A stretch of DNA of 64,000 bases from an uncultured Aquimarina sp. Its GTDB lineage: Bacteria > Bacteroidota > Bacteroidia > Flavobacteriales > Flavobacteriaceae. Below the pieces are notes generated by a model that saw only the letters and a program-made list of their open reading frames with translations, had not been told where the DNA came from and ran no database searches. The stretch spans positions 124,001-188,000 of the forward strand of contig CANMLS010000003.1 of assembly GCA_947498785.1 (NCBI GenBank). Direction: 5' to 3'. How positions within the stretch are numbered: the stretch's first letter is position 1; the number at the start of each line of letters is the position of its first letter. The position numbers were made by a program, and so were the translations under genes. Shown here in pieces: positions 8,946 to 18,048 of this stretch.

Positions 8946-9206
8946 ATGAGTAAAGAAAAAGGAATTTTAGTCAGTTGCGCAGAAGCAAATCACTTCTGCG
9001 ATAAAAATCAGTATAAAGAGGCTACTTTTTGGGAAAAAGTAAAACTTAATATTCACTTGATATATTGTAGAGCTTGCAGGAAATATACTGCAAAAAATAT
9101 GAAACTAACAAAATTAGTAAAAGACCCAAAAGTTATAAGTATTAATAGATCTGAAAAAGAATCTATGAAAGAACAGTTAAAGCAAAAAATATCTGAAAAT
9201 ACTTAA
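8946..9206 (+). CDS. small Cys/His protein, probable zinc-binding anti-sigma factor
   Basis: An 86-residue soluble protein starting five bases after the sigma factor stop. It has CAEANHFCDK near the N-terminus and YCRACRKY in the middle; a His and a CxxC pair in this order is the zinc-binding anti-sigma (ZAS) pattern, shortened and without a membrane anchor. Relatives in databases are sometimes mislabelled glycine dehydrogenase because they lie near gcvP. The start is ATG 8946, since the longer frame overlaps the sigma gene. Confidence 0.75.
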   Translation: MSKEKGILVSCAEANHFCDKNQYKEATFWEKVKLNIHLIYCRACRKYTAKNMKLTKLVKDPKVISINRSEKESMKEQLKQKISENT

Positions 9207-9260
9207 GGCATATTTATAAATACAATACCCCAAAAATAAAAGAATTAGGATAATAATACA

Positions 9261-9515
9261 ATGGAAAAAACTACTAAATTATTTGTATCCTGTGAAGAAG
9301 CAAAGCATATCTGTGATAAAAATCAATATGGTGAAGCTACATTCATAGAACTTGTTAAACTCAATATTAGATTGATGTATTGCAAAATAACAAGAGCATA
9401 TTCTAAGAGAAACGGAAAGCTCACCAAGACTATGGAAAAATCAAATATCCAGTCGATATCTTCTTCTCAGAAAGAAGTTATGAAGCAAAAATTACAAGAG
9501 CAATTATCCAAATAA
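9261..9515 (+). CDS. second small Cys/His protein, diverged copy of the previous gene
   Basis: An 84-residue protein clearly duplicated from the gene before it: CEEAKHICDKNQYGEATF and VKLNIRLMYC align with the first copy. The second Cys of the CxxC pair is lost (YCKITRAY instead of YCRACRKY), so a four-ligand zinc site is unlikely to be intact. It may bind the sigma factor without zinc or a different partner. Its last 12 bases overlap the end of the convergent gene. Confidence 0.75.
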   Translation: MEKTTKLFVSCEEAKHICDKNQYGEATFIELVKLNIRLMYCKITRAYSKRNGKLTKTMEKSNIQSISSSQKEVMKQKLQEQLSK

Positions 9516-10334
9516 ATTCTGTAAAAGAATTACTATTCCTAACCACATAATAGGAATACTTTCTACCCAAAATGAGCAGTAATATTCAGTTTGTTTTTTC
9601 TCTGTACCCCATAAAAACAATAAGCTAATAGTGGTTACTAAAATTGTGCTCAAAACTTCTACAGAGGGCAACAACCCTCCTTTTGTTGCTGTTAACAGTA
9701 AAAAAACAACCAGTAAAACACTTCCAAAAACTTTTGTTTTTGTTACTCCTATTTTTTGTGGAACAGTTTCCAAAGCTGCCTCGTCATATTGAAGATCTCT
9801 TATCTCAAAGGGTAACATCATCACTATAATAAATAAAAAACGCTGTACTAATTCTATCCAAAAATCCAAGTTAAAACTTCCTTTAGCAAAAGCTACAGGG
9901 ACCATGACTGTTGTACCTGCCCACATTAAACCTATAATAAAAATTTTTACTCCAGCAACACTTCTCAAATTACTCTTATTCGGAATAATTGGCACAATAT
10001 AAAATATTGTAAGTGCAACAAGTGGAATCAAAAACAAAAGAACCTCGATAGAAAATCTAAAGGCTAGACATATAAACAACAAACTACTCATAAATGTCAA
10101 TACCTGAATTCCCTTCATTGATTTTGTTAATCTTTTATGATACAATTTGGACGTCTTGGAGTATTTCACAAAATTATAAGCAGTAACAGAGCCAAAAAAA
10201 TTAAACAAAAGAAACATGTATTCATTAGAAATACCATATTTCATTAAGGTAATCTGAACTAAAGAAACACTTGCTAAAGCAACATGTATACTACCATGAA
10301 TGTAAAATCTAAATATACTTTTTAAGGTTTTCAC
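9504..10334 (-). CDS. UbiA-like polytopic membrane protein
   Basis: A 276-residue protein with about eight membrane helices that looks like the UbiA prenyltransferase superfamily. The second acid motif is recognisable as RDLQYDE followed by VPQKIG. The first, normally NDxxDxxxD, reads NFVKYSK and lacks the Asp residues, so prenyl-diphosphate chemistry through two magnesium ions is doubtful. Relatives are regularly found beside gcvP in flavobacteria. The gene is convergent with the small Cys/His gene, overlapping it by 12 bases, and divergent from gcvP. Confidence 0.68.
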   Translation of the reverse strand: MKTLKSIFRFYIHGSIHVALASVSLVQITLMKYGISNEYMFLLFNFFGSVTAYNFVKYSKTSKLYHKRLTKSMKGIQVLTFMSSLLFICLAFRFSIEVLLFLIPLVALTIFYIVPIIPNKSNLRSVAGVKIFIIGLMWAGTTVMVPVAFAKGSFNLDFWIELVQRFLFIIVMMLPFEIRDLQYDEAALETVPQKIGVTKTKVFGSVLLVVFLLLTATKGGLLPSVEVLSTILVTTISLLFLWGTEKKQTEYYCSFWVESIPIMWLGIVILLQNLFG

Positions 10335-10340
10335 GTTATA

Positions 10341-10400
10341 AATTTCGGGGTATATGTTAACAACACCCCGAAATTGGTTAAAAACTTGATACCCTAGGGT
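10341..10400. promoter_or_regulatory. perfect dyads between the UbiA-like gene and gcvP
   Basis: An 11-bp perfect inverted repeat (AATTTCGGGGT at 10341-10351 and its complement at 10365-10375) starts six bases upstream of the UbiA-like start codon. A second palindrome ACCCTAGGGT lies at 10391-10400. They could form a 5' UTR hairpin of the minus-strand gene or operators controlling both divergent genes. Confidence 0.5.
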
Positions 10401-10407
10401 TAATTTA

Positions 10408-10442
10408 TTGTGAAATTTTTATGGTTTAAATATGTATTTTTG
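10408..10442 (+). promoter_or_regulatory. promoter of gcvP
   Basis: TATTTTTG at 10435-10442 fits TAnnTTTG, with a TTG at 10408-10410 a little further upstream than the ideal distance. The ATG of gcvP follows 29 bases after the -7 box. Confidence 0.5.
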
Positions 10443-10471
10443 CGGTCTTAATCTCAACTGTTTTTTTCCCT

Positions 10472-13330
10472 ATGAAAACTGACTCATTTAAACTGCGTCA
10501 TATTGGTCCATCAGAAAAGGATCTAGGCAATATGTTAAATACAATTAAAGTTGATTCTATAGAGCAACTTATCTATGAAACTGTTCCAGATGATATTCTT
10601 CTAAAAAAACCACTGAATCTAGCATCTGCAATGAGTGAGCAAGAATATTCAGCACATATGCAAAAGCTTTCTGCAGAAAATAAAGTCTTTAAAACGTATA
10701 TCGGTTTAGGGTATCATGAGGCATGTTTGCCTGCGGTTATTCAACGCAATATTCTTGAAAACCCAGGATGGTACACCGCTTATACTCCATATCAGGCAGA
10801 AATTGCTCAAGGAAGATTAGAAGCGTTGTTAAATTATCAAACTATGATCTGTGACCTTACAGGTATGGAATTGGCAAATGCATCATTGTTAGATGAGAGT
10901 ACAGCAGCGGCAGAAGCAATGACAATGCTATTTGCGGTTCGATCTAGAGAACAGAAAAAAAATGAAGTGAATAAATTTTTTGTTTCTGAAGAAATATTAC
11001 CTCAAACACTTTCTGTATTAAAAACAAGAGCAATTCCTTTAGATATAGAATTAGTTATTGGTGATCATCAACAATTTGATTTTTCCGCCGATTTTTATGG
11101 CGCTATCCTACAATACCCAGGTAAATCTGGACAGGTCTATGATTATGATGATTTTGTACAGAAAGCACATCAATCTGAGATCAAAGTAGCAGTTGCGGCA
11201 GATATTTTAAGTTTGGTATTACTTAAATCTCCAGGAAGTTTTGATGCTGATGTAGTAGTAGGAACAACACAACGTTTTGGAATTCCCCTTGGGTATGGCG
11301 GACCCCACGCTGGATTTTTTGCTACCAAAGAAGCATTTAAAAGAAATATTCCTGGTAGAATCATTGGAGTTACACAAGATCTAAATGGAGATCGAGCATT
11401 AAGAATGGCATTACAAACCCGAGAGCAACATATCAAAAGAGATAAAGCAACATCAAACATTTGTACTGCTCAAGTATTACTCGCCGTTATGGCAGGAATG
11501 TATGGAGTATATCATGGTCCAGAAGGATTAACATACATTGCCTCAAAAATTAATGCAGCTGCTTATACCTTAACCAAGTCTCTTAAAAATTTGGGGTTCG
11601 AACAACTTAATACAGTATATTTTGATACAATTCGCATAAAAGCAGATGCTGATATAGTAAGAAAAGCTGCAGAAATCCTTGAAGTTAATTTTTTCTACCC
11701 AGATGCAGATACAGTCTCTATCTCGCTTAATGAGGCTACAACTATTGAAGATATAAATACAATTGTTAAAATATTCGCAGGAGTAATCAATAGCAACTCC
11801 AATATTCTTGTAGAAGAAATAGAAGATTCAAACAGCATAGATCACAACTTAAAACGTTCTACTGAGTTCTTAACAAACGAAGTGTTTAACACTTATCATT
11901 CTGAAACAGAATTGATGCGTTACATCAAAAAGTTAGAGCGTAAAGATCTTTCTTTAAATCATTCTATGATTCCATTGGGCTCTTGTACTATGAAACTTAA
12001 TGCTGCTTCAGAGATGTTACCACTCAGTGATCCACAATGGGGAAACATCCACCCTTTTGTCCCAATAAATCAAGCTATTGGATATCATGAAGTGTTAAAC
12101 AAACTTGAGGATCAACTTACAGAGATTACTGGTTTTGCAGCTACATCTTTGCAACCAAATTCTGGTGCACAAGGAGAATTTGCTGGTTTAATGGTGATTC
12201 GAGCATATCATGAATCCAGAGGTGATCATCATCGTAACATATGTTTAATTCCCTCTTCTGCTCATGGAACCAATCCTGCATCAGCTGTAATGGCAGGAAT
12301 GAAAGTAATTGTTACCAAAGCGACTGAAGAAGGAAACATCGACGTAGAAGATCTTAGAGACAAAGCCTTAAAATATAAAGATAATCTTGCAGCTTTGATG
12401 GTTACATATCCTTCAACCCATGGAGTATATGAATCAGCTATAAAAAAAATCACTAAAATTATTCATGATAATGGTGGTCAGGTATACATGGATGGAGCAA
12501 ATATGAATGCTCAGGTTGGATTAACCAACCCAGGTGCTATTGGAGCAGATGTATGTCACCTTAACTTGCATAAAACATTTGCAATACCTCATGGTGGAGG
12601 TGGCCCTGGAGTAGGACCAATTTGCGTTGCCAAACAATTAGCTCCTTTTTTACCAGGTAATCCAATTATTAGTACTGGAGGAGATCGGGCAATTACAGCA
12701 ATTTCTGCAGCCCCTTGGGGATCTGCATTGGCCTGTTTAATATCTTATGGATACATAACTATGCTTGGAGCTAGTGGTTTAAAGCAAGCTACAGAATATG
12801 CAATTCTAAACGCTAATTATATAAAAGAAAGATTAGATGGTCATTATAACGTGCTCTATGTTGGCGAAAAAGGAAGGGCGGCTCATGAAATGATTATTGA
12901 TTGCAGACCTTTCAAAGTTAATAGTATAGAAGTAACAGACATAGCAAAACGACTTATGGACTATGGTTTTCATGCTCCAACAGTTTCTTTTCCTGTTGCA
13001 GGAACTATGATGATAGAACCTACAGAAAGTGAAAGTAAATCTGAATTAGATCGTTTTTGTGATGCAATGATCTCAATCCGTCAAGAAATAGCAGAAGTAA
13101 CCTCAAACAATACAAATAATGTTATGAAGAATGCTCCTCATACGTTGGCAATGTTAACTGATGATAATTGGGATTTCCCATATTCAAGAGAGCAAGCAGC
13201 ATATCCATTATCATATATCGCTGACAATAAGTTTTGGCCATCTGTAAGACGTGTAGATGATGCCTATGGAGACAGAAACCTAATTTGTACCTGTACTCCT
13301 ATTGAAGAATATGTGGAAGCAGAAGCTTAA
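10472..13330 (+). CDS. gcvP: glycine dehydrogenase (decarboxylating), P protein
   Basis: A full-length, 952-residue P protein of the glycine cleavage system. It decarboxylates glycine and passes the aminomethyl group to the lipoyl arm of H protein. Both halves of the fused homodimer-type enzyme are present. The first half carries FKTYIGLGYHEACLPAVIQRNI and YTPYQAEIAQGR, the second HSMIPLGSCTMKLNA, SAHGTNPASA and the PLP-binding Lys701 in NLHKTFAIPHGGGGPG. It is transcribed alone from its own promoter and closed by a terminator at 13352-13383. The other cleavage genes (gcvT, gcvH) are not in this window. Confidence 0.98.
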   Translation: MKTDSFKLRHIGPSEKDLGNMLNTIKVDSIEQLIYETVPDDILLKKPLNLASAMSEQEYSAHMQKLSAENKVFKTYIGLGYHEACLPAVIQRNILENPGWYTAYTPYQAEIAQGRLEALLNYQTMICDLTGMELANASLLDESTAAAEAMTMLFAVRSREQKKNEVNKFFVSEEILPQTLSVLKTRAIPLDIELVIGDHQQFDFSADFYGAILQYPGKSGQVYDYDDFVQKAHQSEIKVAVAADILSLVLLKSPGSFDADVVVGTTQRFGIPLGYGGPHAGFFATKEAFKRNIPGRIIGVTQDLNGDRALRMALQTREQHIKRDKATSNICTAQVLLAVMAGMYGVYHGPEGLTYIASKINAAAYTLTKSLKNLGFEQLNTVYFDTIRIKADADIVRKAAEILEVNFFYPDADTVSISLNEATTIEDINTIVKIFAGVINSNSNILVEEIEDSNSIDHNLKRSTEFLTNEVFNTYHSETELMRYIKKLERKDLSLNHSMIPLGSCTMKLNAASEMLPLSDPQWGNIHPFVPINQAIGYHEVLNKLEDQLTEITGFAATSLQPNSGAQGEFAGLMVIRAYHESRGDHHRNICLIPSSAHGTNPASAVMAGMKVIVTKATEEGNIDVEDLRDKALKYKDNLAALMVTYPSTHGVYESAIKKITKIIHDNGGQVYMDGANMNAQVGLTNPGAIGADVCHLNLHKTFAIPHGGGGPGVGPICVAKQLAPFLPGNPIISTGGDRAITAISAAPWGSALACLISYGYITMLGASGLKQATEYAILNANYIKERLDGHYNVLYVGEKGRAAHEMIIDCRPFKVNSIEVTDIAKRLMDYGFHAPTVSFPVAGTMMIEPTESESKSELDRFCDAMISIRQEIAEVTSNNTNNVMKNAPHTLAMLTDDNWDFPYSREQAAYPLSYIADNKFWPSVRRVDDAYGDRNLICTCTPIEEYVEAEA

Positions 13331-13351
13331 AAGTTAAATTATATACGTGAT

Positions 13352-13383
13352 AAAAGAGACGACTTCATAGTTGTCTCTTTTTG
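13352..13383 (+). terminator. terminator of gcvP
   Basis: Stem AAAGAGACgAC / GTtGTCTCTTT with one G-T wobble, loop TTCATA, followed by Ts. It lies 20 bases after the gcvP stop. Confidence 0.8.
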
Positions 13384-13399
13384 ATTAATCTCAAAATTT

Positions 13400-13765
13400 A
13401 TGAAAGATATTACATCACGAAATGATATCATACTTCTACTGGAAGCATTTTATAAAAAAGCATTCGCTGATCCAACGATAGGTGTTTATTTTACTGAAAT
13501 CGCAAAAATTAATCTTAAAGAACATATTCCGCAGATTACAGATTTTTGGGAACAACAATTATTTAGAACAGGAGGATATAAAAAAAATGTAATCCGGATT
13601 CATAAAAACTTAGACAATCAAAAAAAAATTAAAAAAGTTCATTTTGATACTTGGTTATCACTATTTCGTAACACAGTAGATATTAATTTCGAAGGAGAAA
13701 AAGCAGAACTTATTAAAACAAGAGCTTTATCCATTGCTACTGTTATGCAACTGAAAATCGAGTAA
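13400..13765 (+). CDS. group III truncated haemoglobin
   Basis: A 121-residue 2/2 globin. The proximal haem ligand is probably His68 in VIRIHKNL. FYKKAFADP near the N-terminus supplies the B-helix Tyr, and ITDFWEQQLFRTGGY is characteristic of the group III branch. These proteins bind oxygen or nitric oxide and sometimes have peroxidase activity. It follows the gcvP terminator closely and has no obvious partner gene. Confidence 0.88.
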   Translation: MKDITSRNDIILLLEAFYKKAFADPTIGVYFTEIAKINLKEHIPQITDFWEQQLFRTGGYKKNVIRIHKNLDNQKKIKKVHFDTWLSLFRNTVDINFEGEKAELIKTRALSIATVMQLKIE

Positions 13766-13881
13766 TTTATATTTCTTTCTGGTTTCAAAAGCAAGTTTGG
13801 GCATTGTAAAAAATATTATGCGCGCATAGCAAAGTAATCCCATATGTCTACCTTGCCATGTACAACATATAATTGGGAACG

Positions 13882-14940
13882 ATGAATATCAAAATAACAG
13901 GCACGGGAAGCTATATTCCCAGTGAAATTGAGAAAAATGAGGATTTTGCTAATCATCAATTTTTTAATGATAATGGTATTCAAATCGAACAGGATACTAC
14001 TACAATCATTGACAAATTCAAAAAAATCACTGGTATTGAAGAGCGTAGATATGCCTCTGCTCAACAAAACACTTCTGATTTAGCATTTCTTTCTGCCGAA
14101 AAAACTATTGCTAATTCTGGAATTAACCCAGAAACGCTTGACTATATTATTGTAGCACATAACTTCGGGGACGTAATCAAAAATTCTGCACAAGGTAATG
14201 CAGTACCTAGTCTAGCTGCAAGAGTAAAACACAAATTAAAAATAAAAAATCCATATTGTGTTGCCTATGATGTCCTTTTTGGATGTCCTGGGTGGATAGA
14301 AGGTGTTATACAAGCTCAATCGTATATTAAAAGTGGTATGGCTAAAAAATGTCTTATCATTGGAGCAGAAACTTTATCTCGAGTTATCGATAAATACGAT
14401 CGTGATTCTATGATATATTCTGATGGATCAGGTGCCGTAGTATTAGAAAGCACAAAAGAATCTGGAGGGATCATATCTTCAGTTAGTGCTTCTTACACCT
14501 TTGAGGAAAGTAATTTTTTATTCTTTGGAAAAACATATAATAATACTTCTTCAGACCATAATAAATATATCAAGATGCATGGAAGAAAAATATATGAATT
14601 TGCCTTAAACAAGGTTCCTAATGCAATGAAAGCATGTCTTGACAAGACAGGTTTTAATATCCTTGATGTCAAAAAAATACTTATCCATCAAGCTAACGAA
14701 AAGATGGACGAAGCCATTGTAAAAAGGTTCTACGGTCTTTATGAACAAAAAGTCCCAAATGATATTATGCCTATGAGCATCCAAAAGTTAGGAAATAGTA
14801 GTGTTGCTACAATTCCAACACTATATGATCTCATTCTAAAGGGAAAAATAAAAAATCAATCTATTCGCAAAGGAGATATTTTATTATTTGCCAGTGTTGG
14901 AGCTGGCATGAACATTAATGCTTTTTTATATCAATTTTAA
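13882..14940 (+). CDS. 3-oxoacyl-ACP synthase III family protein (KAS III-like)
   Basis: A thiolase-fold condensing enzyme of the FabH branch, 352 residues from ATG 13882 (a TTG nine bases earlier is less likely). The triad is visible: Cys135 in AYDVLFGCPGWIEG, His in HQANEKMDE and Asn in LGNSSVATIP. It therefore probably makes a C-C bond between an acyl-CoA and malonyl-ACP or acts as an acyltransferase. The N-terminal 60 residues differ from housekeeping FabH. The neighbours are a methyltransferase and a glycosyltransferase, which points to a specialised lipid or pigment rather than bulk fatty acid synthesis. Confidence 0.88.
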   Translation: MNIKITGTGSYIPSEIEKNEDFANHQFFNDNGIQIEQDTTTIIDKFKKITGIEERRYASAQQNTSDLAFLSAEKTIANSGINPETLDYIIVAHNFGDVIKNSAQGNAVPSLAARVKHKLKIKNPYCVAYDVLFGCPGWIEGVIQAQSYIKSGMAKKCLIIGAETLSRVIDKYDRDSMIYSDGSGAVVLESTKESGGIISSVSASYTFEESNFLFFGKTYNNTSSDHNKYIKMHGRKIYEFALNKVPNAMKACLDKTGFNILDVKKILIHQANEKMDEAIVKRFYGLYEQKVPNDIMPMSIQKLGNSSVATIPTLYDLILKGKIKNQSIRKGDILLFASVGAGMNINAFLYQF

Positions 14941-15023
14941 TCATTGATAAAATTCCTTTAGATCTATTACGGTAATCTATGTAATTGTCTATTTTTACAA
15001 TCATAATTATTGACTTAATTGCT

Positions 15024-15554
15024 ATGTACGAAGGAACTTTTCCTCACAAACGATATCAAAAGACATTAGAATTTTTAAGAAATAATGTCCCTGCTCCCGC
15101 TACTATCCTAGATTTGGGAGTTAGAAATCCCTTTGTAGAGTTTATGGAAAAAGAAGGATACAAGGTTTCTAACACTTCTGGAGAAGATTTAGATATTGAC
15201 ACCAAAGCTGTCCAAATTGATACTGTTGAAGTTTTGACAGCCTTTGAAATTTTTGAACATCTTATTGCTCCCTTTAATGTCTTAAAAGATTGTAAAGCAG
15301 ATAAACTTGTAGCCTCTATTCCTTTAAAATTATGGTTTTCTCCAGCCTATCGCAGTAAAACTGACCCATGGGATCGACATTATCATGAATTTGAAGATTG
15401 GCAATTTGACTGGCTTCTTGAAAAAGCAGGATGGAAAATCATAGCAAGGGATAAATGGACACATCCTATTAAGAAAATTGGATTTCGCCCACTTTTACGA
15501 TTTTTTACACCAAGGTATTATATTGTATACGCAGAAAGAATCAAAAGTAGCTAA
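15024..15554 (+). CDS. SAM-dependent methyltransferase-like protein
   Basis: A 176-residue Rossmann-type protein. ILDLGVRNPF takes the place of motif I but lacks the usual glycine-rich DxGxGxG, and VEVLTAFEIFEHL matches the conserved helix of Methyltransf_11/23 proteins. The C-terminal part carries WDRHYHEFEDWQFDWLLEKAGW, common in methyltransferases of sugar and lipid clusters. The start is ATG 15024 because the upstream TTG leads through a hydrophobic stretch unlike the family. It lies between the KAS III-like gene and a glycosyltransferase. Confidence 0.75.
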   Translation: MYEGTFPHKRYQKTLEFLRNNVPAPATILDLGVRNPFVEFMEKEGYKVSNTSGEDLDIDTKAVQIDTVEVLTAFEIFEHLIAPFNVLKDCKADKLVASIPLKLWFSPAYRSKTDPWDRHYHEFEDWQFDWLLEKAGWKIIARDKWTHPIKKIGFRPLLRFFTPRYYIVYAERIKSS

Positions 15555-15602
15555 AACACTACTTAACAAGGAATTATCATAAACCGAAATTCAGACCTGT
15601 TA

Positions 15603-16451
15603 TTGAAAACATATATTGTCATACCTGCACATAACGAAGAGCAATTTATTGCCAAAACTATCAAATCTTTAGTATCACAATCTGTTTTACCTCAAAAAAT
15701 TGTTATTGTTAACGATAACTCTACAGATGCTACTGTAGAGATTGTAAATAAATTTATCAGTCAATATGATTTTATAAGTTTGGTAGACACCAGTTCCTCA
15801 GAAGAACATATGCCTGGAAGTAAAGTAATTAATGCTTTTTATCAGGGCTATAAAACACTTGACACCGATTATGATATCATTTGTAAATTTGATGCAGATC
15901 TAATTTTTCCTTCAAATTATCTAGAACAAATTATAAAGCTTTTTAAAGAAGATAGTAACATAGGAATGGCAGGAGGGTTTTGTTATATTCAAAAAAATCA
16001 AGAATGGAAATTAGAAAATCTTACCAATAAAGATCATATTCGAGGTGCACTAAAAGCATATCAAAAAGCATGTTTTGAAGATATTAATGGTCTTAGACCT
16101 GCAATGGGATGGGATACCATAGACGAATTATTAGCTCAATTCCATAATTGGAAAATTAAAACCGATACTTCATTGCATGTAAAACATCTAAAACCTACTG
16201 GAAATACATATGACTTAAAATCTAAGTATAAACAAGGTGAGGCTTTTTATCGTATGCGATATGGCTTTTGGATCACCTTAATTGCCTCTATCAAACTAGC
16301 TATACTTAAACGACAACCCAAACTCGTTAAAGATTATTTGGCAGGATATTTCAAAGCTAAAAATAAAAAGCAATCATTTCTTGTCTCTTCAATTGAAGGG
16401 AAATTTATTCGTAATCTGAGGTGGAAAAAAATGAAAAAAAAGTTGATATAA
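15603..16451 (+). CDS. family 2 glycosyltransferase
   Basis: A 282-residue GT-A fold transferase beginning with a TTG codon; the conserved head (KTYIVIPAHNEEQFIAKTI) starts at the second codon, so no other start fits. The nucleotide-sugar site is seen in IVNDNSTDAT and the DxD motif in FDADLIF. The last 70 residues are basic and amphipathic, suggesting membrane association. The acceptor is unknown. It is third in the KAS III, methyltransferase, glycosyltransferase row. Confidence 0.85.
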   Translation: MKTYIVIPAHNEEQFIAKTIKSLVSQSVLPQKIVIVNDNSTDATVEIVNKFISQYDFISLVDTSSSEEHMPGSKVINAFYQGYKTLDTDYDIICKFDADLIFPSNYLEQIIKLFKEDSNIGMAGGFCYIQKNQEWKLENLTNKDHIRGALKAYQKACFEDINGLRPAMGWDTIDELLAQFHNWKIKTDTSLHVKHLKPTGNTYDLKSKYKQGEAFYRMRYGFWITLIASIKLAILKRQPKLVKDYLAGYFKAKNKKQSFLVSSIEGKFIRNLRWKKMKKKLI

Positions 16452-16541
16452 TATAGATAATCATAAAGTAAAACTAACAGTTTGAAATTGACATTTTAAA
16501 ATTCTTATATTCAACCTATAATTCATTCAAAATATAGACTT

Positions 16542-17948
16542 ATGAAAATCAAATCTTTTTTTCTTTCATTAGGTTGCCTACTATTCTTAGTCTCTTGCAA
16601 TAAAGAAAATAAAACCGAAAAAGTAGATTATGTTCTTTTCTCAGGAACAATAAAGAATGCCATAGGAAATGAAATCAAAATATATGGAGATAGTAATCAT
16701 TTCAATCAAATTATAGAAATTAAAGAAGATGGTACATTTTCTGACACTCTAAAAATAGAAACCAAAGGTGGTTACAGTTTTATAATTGGTCAGGAACGAT
16801 CCAGTATGTATTTAGACCTAGGAGATCAGCTAGATCTATCCATAGATGTCAAAAAATTTGGTGAAAGTATAAAATATACTGGAACAGCTGCAGGCCCAAA
16901 CAATTATTTGGCAGAAAGTCTTTTATTACAGGAGAAAATTTTGGCCGAAGGCCCTGAAGGATATAAAAATCTGTATAGTAAAGAAGCAAAAGCATTCAAA
17001 GATGAAGTACTGAAACTAAAACAAGCAAAAAATGGACTCTTAAAAAAATTCACAAATCTAGATCCAGAATTTATCTCCAAAAGAACTAAGGAACATCACT
17101 ATGAGTACCTGTACATGCTTAATACTTTTGGAGGAACCCATGCATATTACACAAAAAAATCAGGGTATAAAACTCCTGAAGGTTTTCTTGATGAATTAAA
17201 AGATTTTGACATTGACAATTCTGAAGATTTTGAATCTTCTCAAGCGTACAGACAACTGGTATTGAGTGTTTTTGACAGAATTTCTAGTAAAAAATCTGAC
17301 ACCGACAGTATTCCATTTGACAAAGCTCAAATGGAAAATTTATCAAAGATTAAAAGTAAAAACATTAGAAATATTCTGATTAAAAATATTGCTCATCAAG
17401 TCTCACCAAGGAACGACAATGCTGTCGAATTGTATAACATGATCATGGAAGTATCTGATGACAAAGAACTTAAAACCAGGTTAACTCAGCAATTCGAAAA
17501 AGTAAAGCAATTAATTAAGGGTAATGAATCTCCTGTATTTAATGATTATGAAAATTTTGCAGGAGGAACCACTTCTCTTAACGATCTAAAAGGAAAATAT
17601 GTGTATATTGACATATGGGCAACATGGTGTGCCCCATGTAAAGCTGAAATTCCCCATCTTAAAAAAATCGAAAAAGAATTTCATAATAAAAATATCGAAT
17701 TCGTTAGTATATCTATTGATAAAAAAGCACAATACGATGCTTGGAAAAAAATGGTTGTAGAAAAAGAGTTAAGTGGTATCCAACTATTTGCCGACAACAA
17801 TTGGTCTTCTCAATTTATAGTTGAGTATGGCATCCAAGGAATACCAAGGTTTATTTTAATAGACCCAAATGGTAAGATCGTAAGTGCTAGCGCTCCAAGA
17901 CCATCTGATGCCAAACTTCTTGATGTTTTCAAGGAATTAAACATATAA
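16542..17948 (+). CDS. TlpA-type thioredoxin-fold lipoprotein
   Basis: A 468-residue periplasmic lipoprotein. The signal peptide ends in a lipobox LVSC with Cys19. Residues about 30-120 resemble the DUF4369 beta domain, a helical middle follows, and a thioredoxin/TlpA domain starts near residue 330. It has the redox motif WCAPC (Cys363 and Cys366) and a cis-proline segment GIQGIPRF. Such proteins reduce or isomerise disulfides of exported proteins. The gene is monocistronic and ends at a two-way terminator. Confidence 0.9.
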   Translation: MKIKSFFLSLGCLLFLVSCNKENKTEKVDYVLFSGTIKNAIGNEIKIYGDSNHFNQIIEIKEDGTFSDTLKIETKGGYSFIIGQERSSMYLDLGDQLDLSIDVKKFGESIKYTGTAAGPNNYLAESLLLQEKILAEGPEGYKNLYSKEAKAFKDEVLKLKQAKNGLLKKFTNLDPEFISKRTKEHHYEYLYMLNTFGGTHAYYTKKSGYKTPEGFLDELKDFDIDNSEDFESSQAYRQLVLSVFDRISSKKSDTDSIPFDKAQMENLSKIKSKNIRNILIKNIAHQVSPRNDNAVELYNMIMEVSDDKELKTRLTQQFEKVKQLIKGNESPVFNDYENFAGGTTSLNDLKGKYVYIDIWATWCAPCKAEIPHLKKIEKEFHNKNIEFVSISIDKKAQYDAWKKMVVEKELSGIQLFADNNWSSQFIVEYGIQGIPRFILIDPNGKIVSASAPRPSDAKLLDVFKELNI

Positions 17949-17983
17949 TGCATGCTATTCTGATTAAAAATTAAGGAATGCCT

Positions 17984-18025
17984 AAAAGGCTAAACCCTAT
18001 TATTGATAATAAGATTTAGCCTTTT
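17984..18025. terminator. bidirectional terminator
   Basis: Arms AAAAGGCTAAA and TTTAGCCTTTT are perfect complements around a 20-nt loop, flanked by A and T runs on both sides. It lies between the convergent TlpA and phosphatase genes. Confidence 0.8.
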
Positions 18026-18048
18026 ACTATTTTATGTATTTGATTTAA

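Noticed and set aside
10341..10471. Possible glycine riboswitch upstream of gcvP
   Set aside because: The -7 box leaves only a short leader before the ATG, and the dyads lie upstream of the predicted transcript start; no riboswitch core is recognisable.
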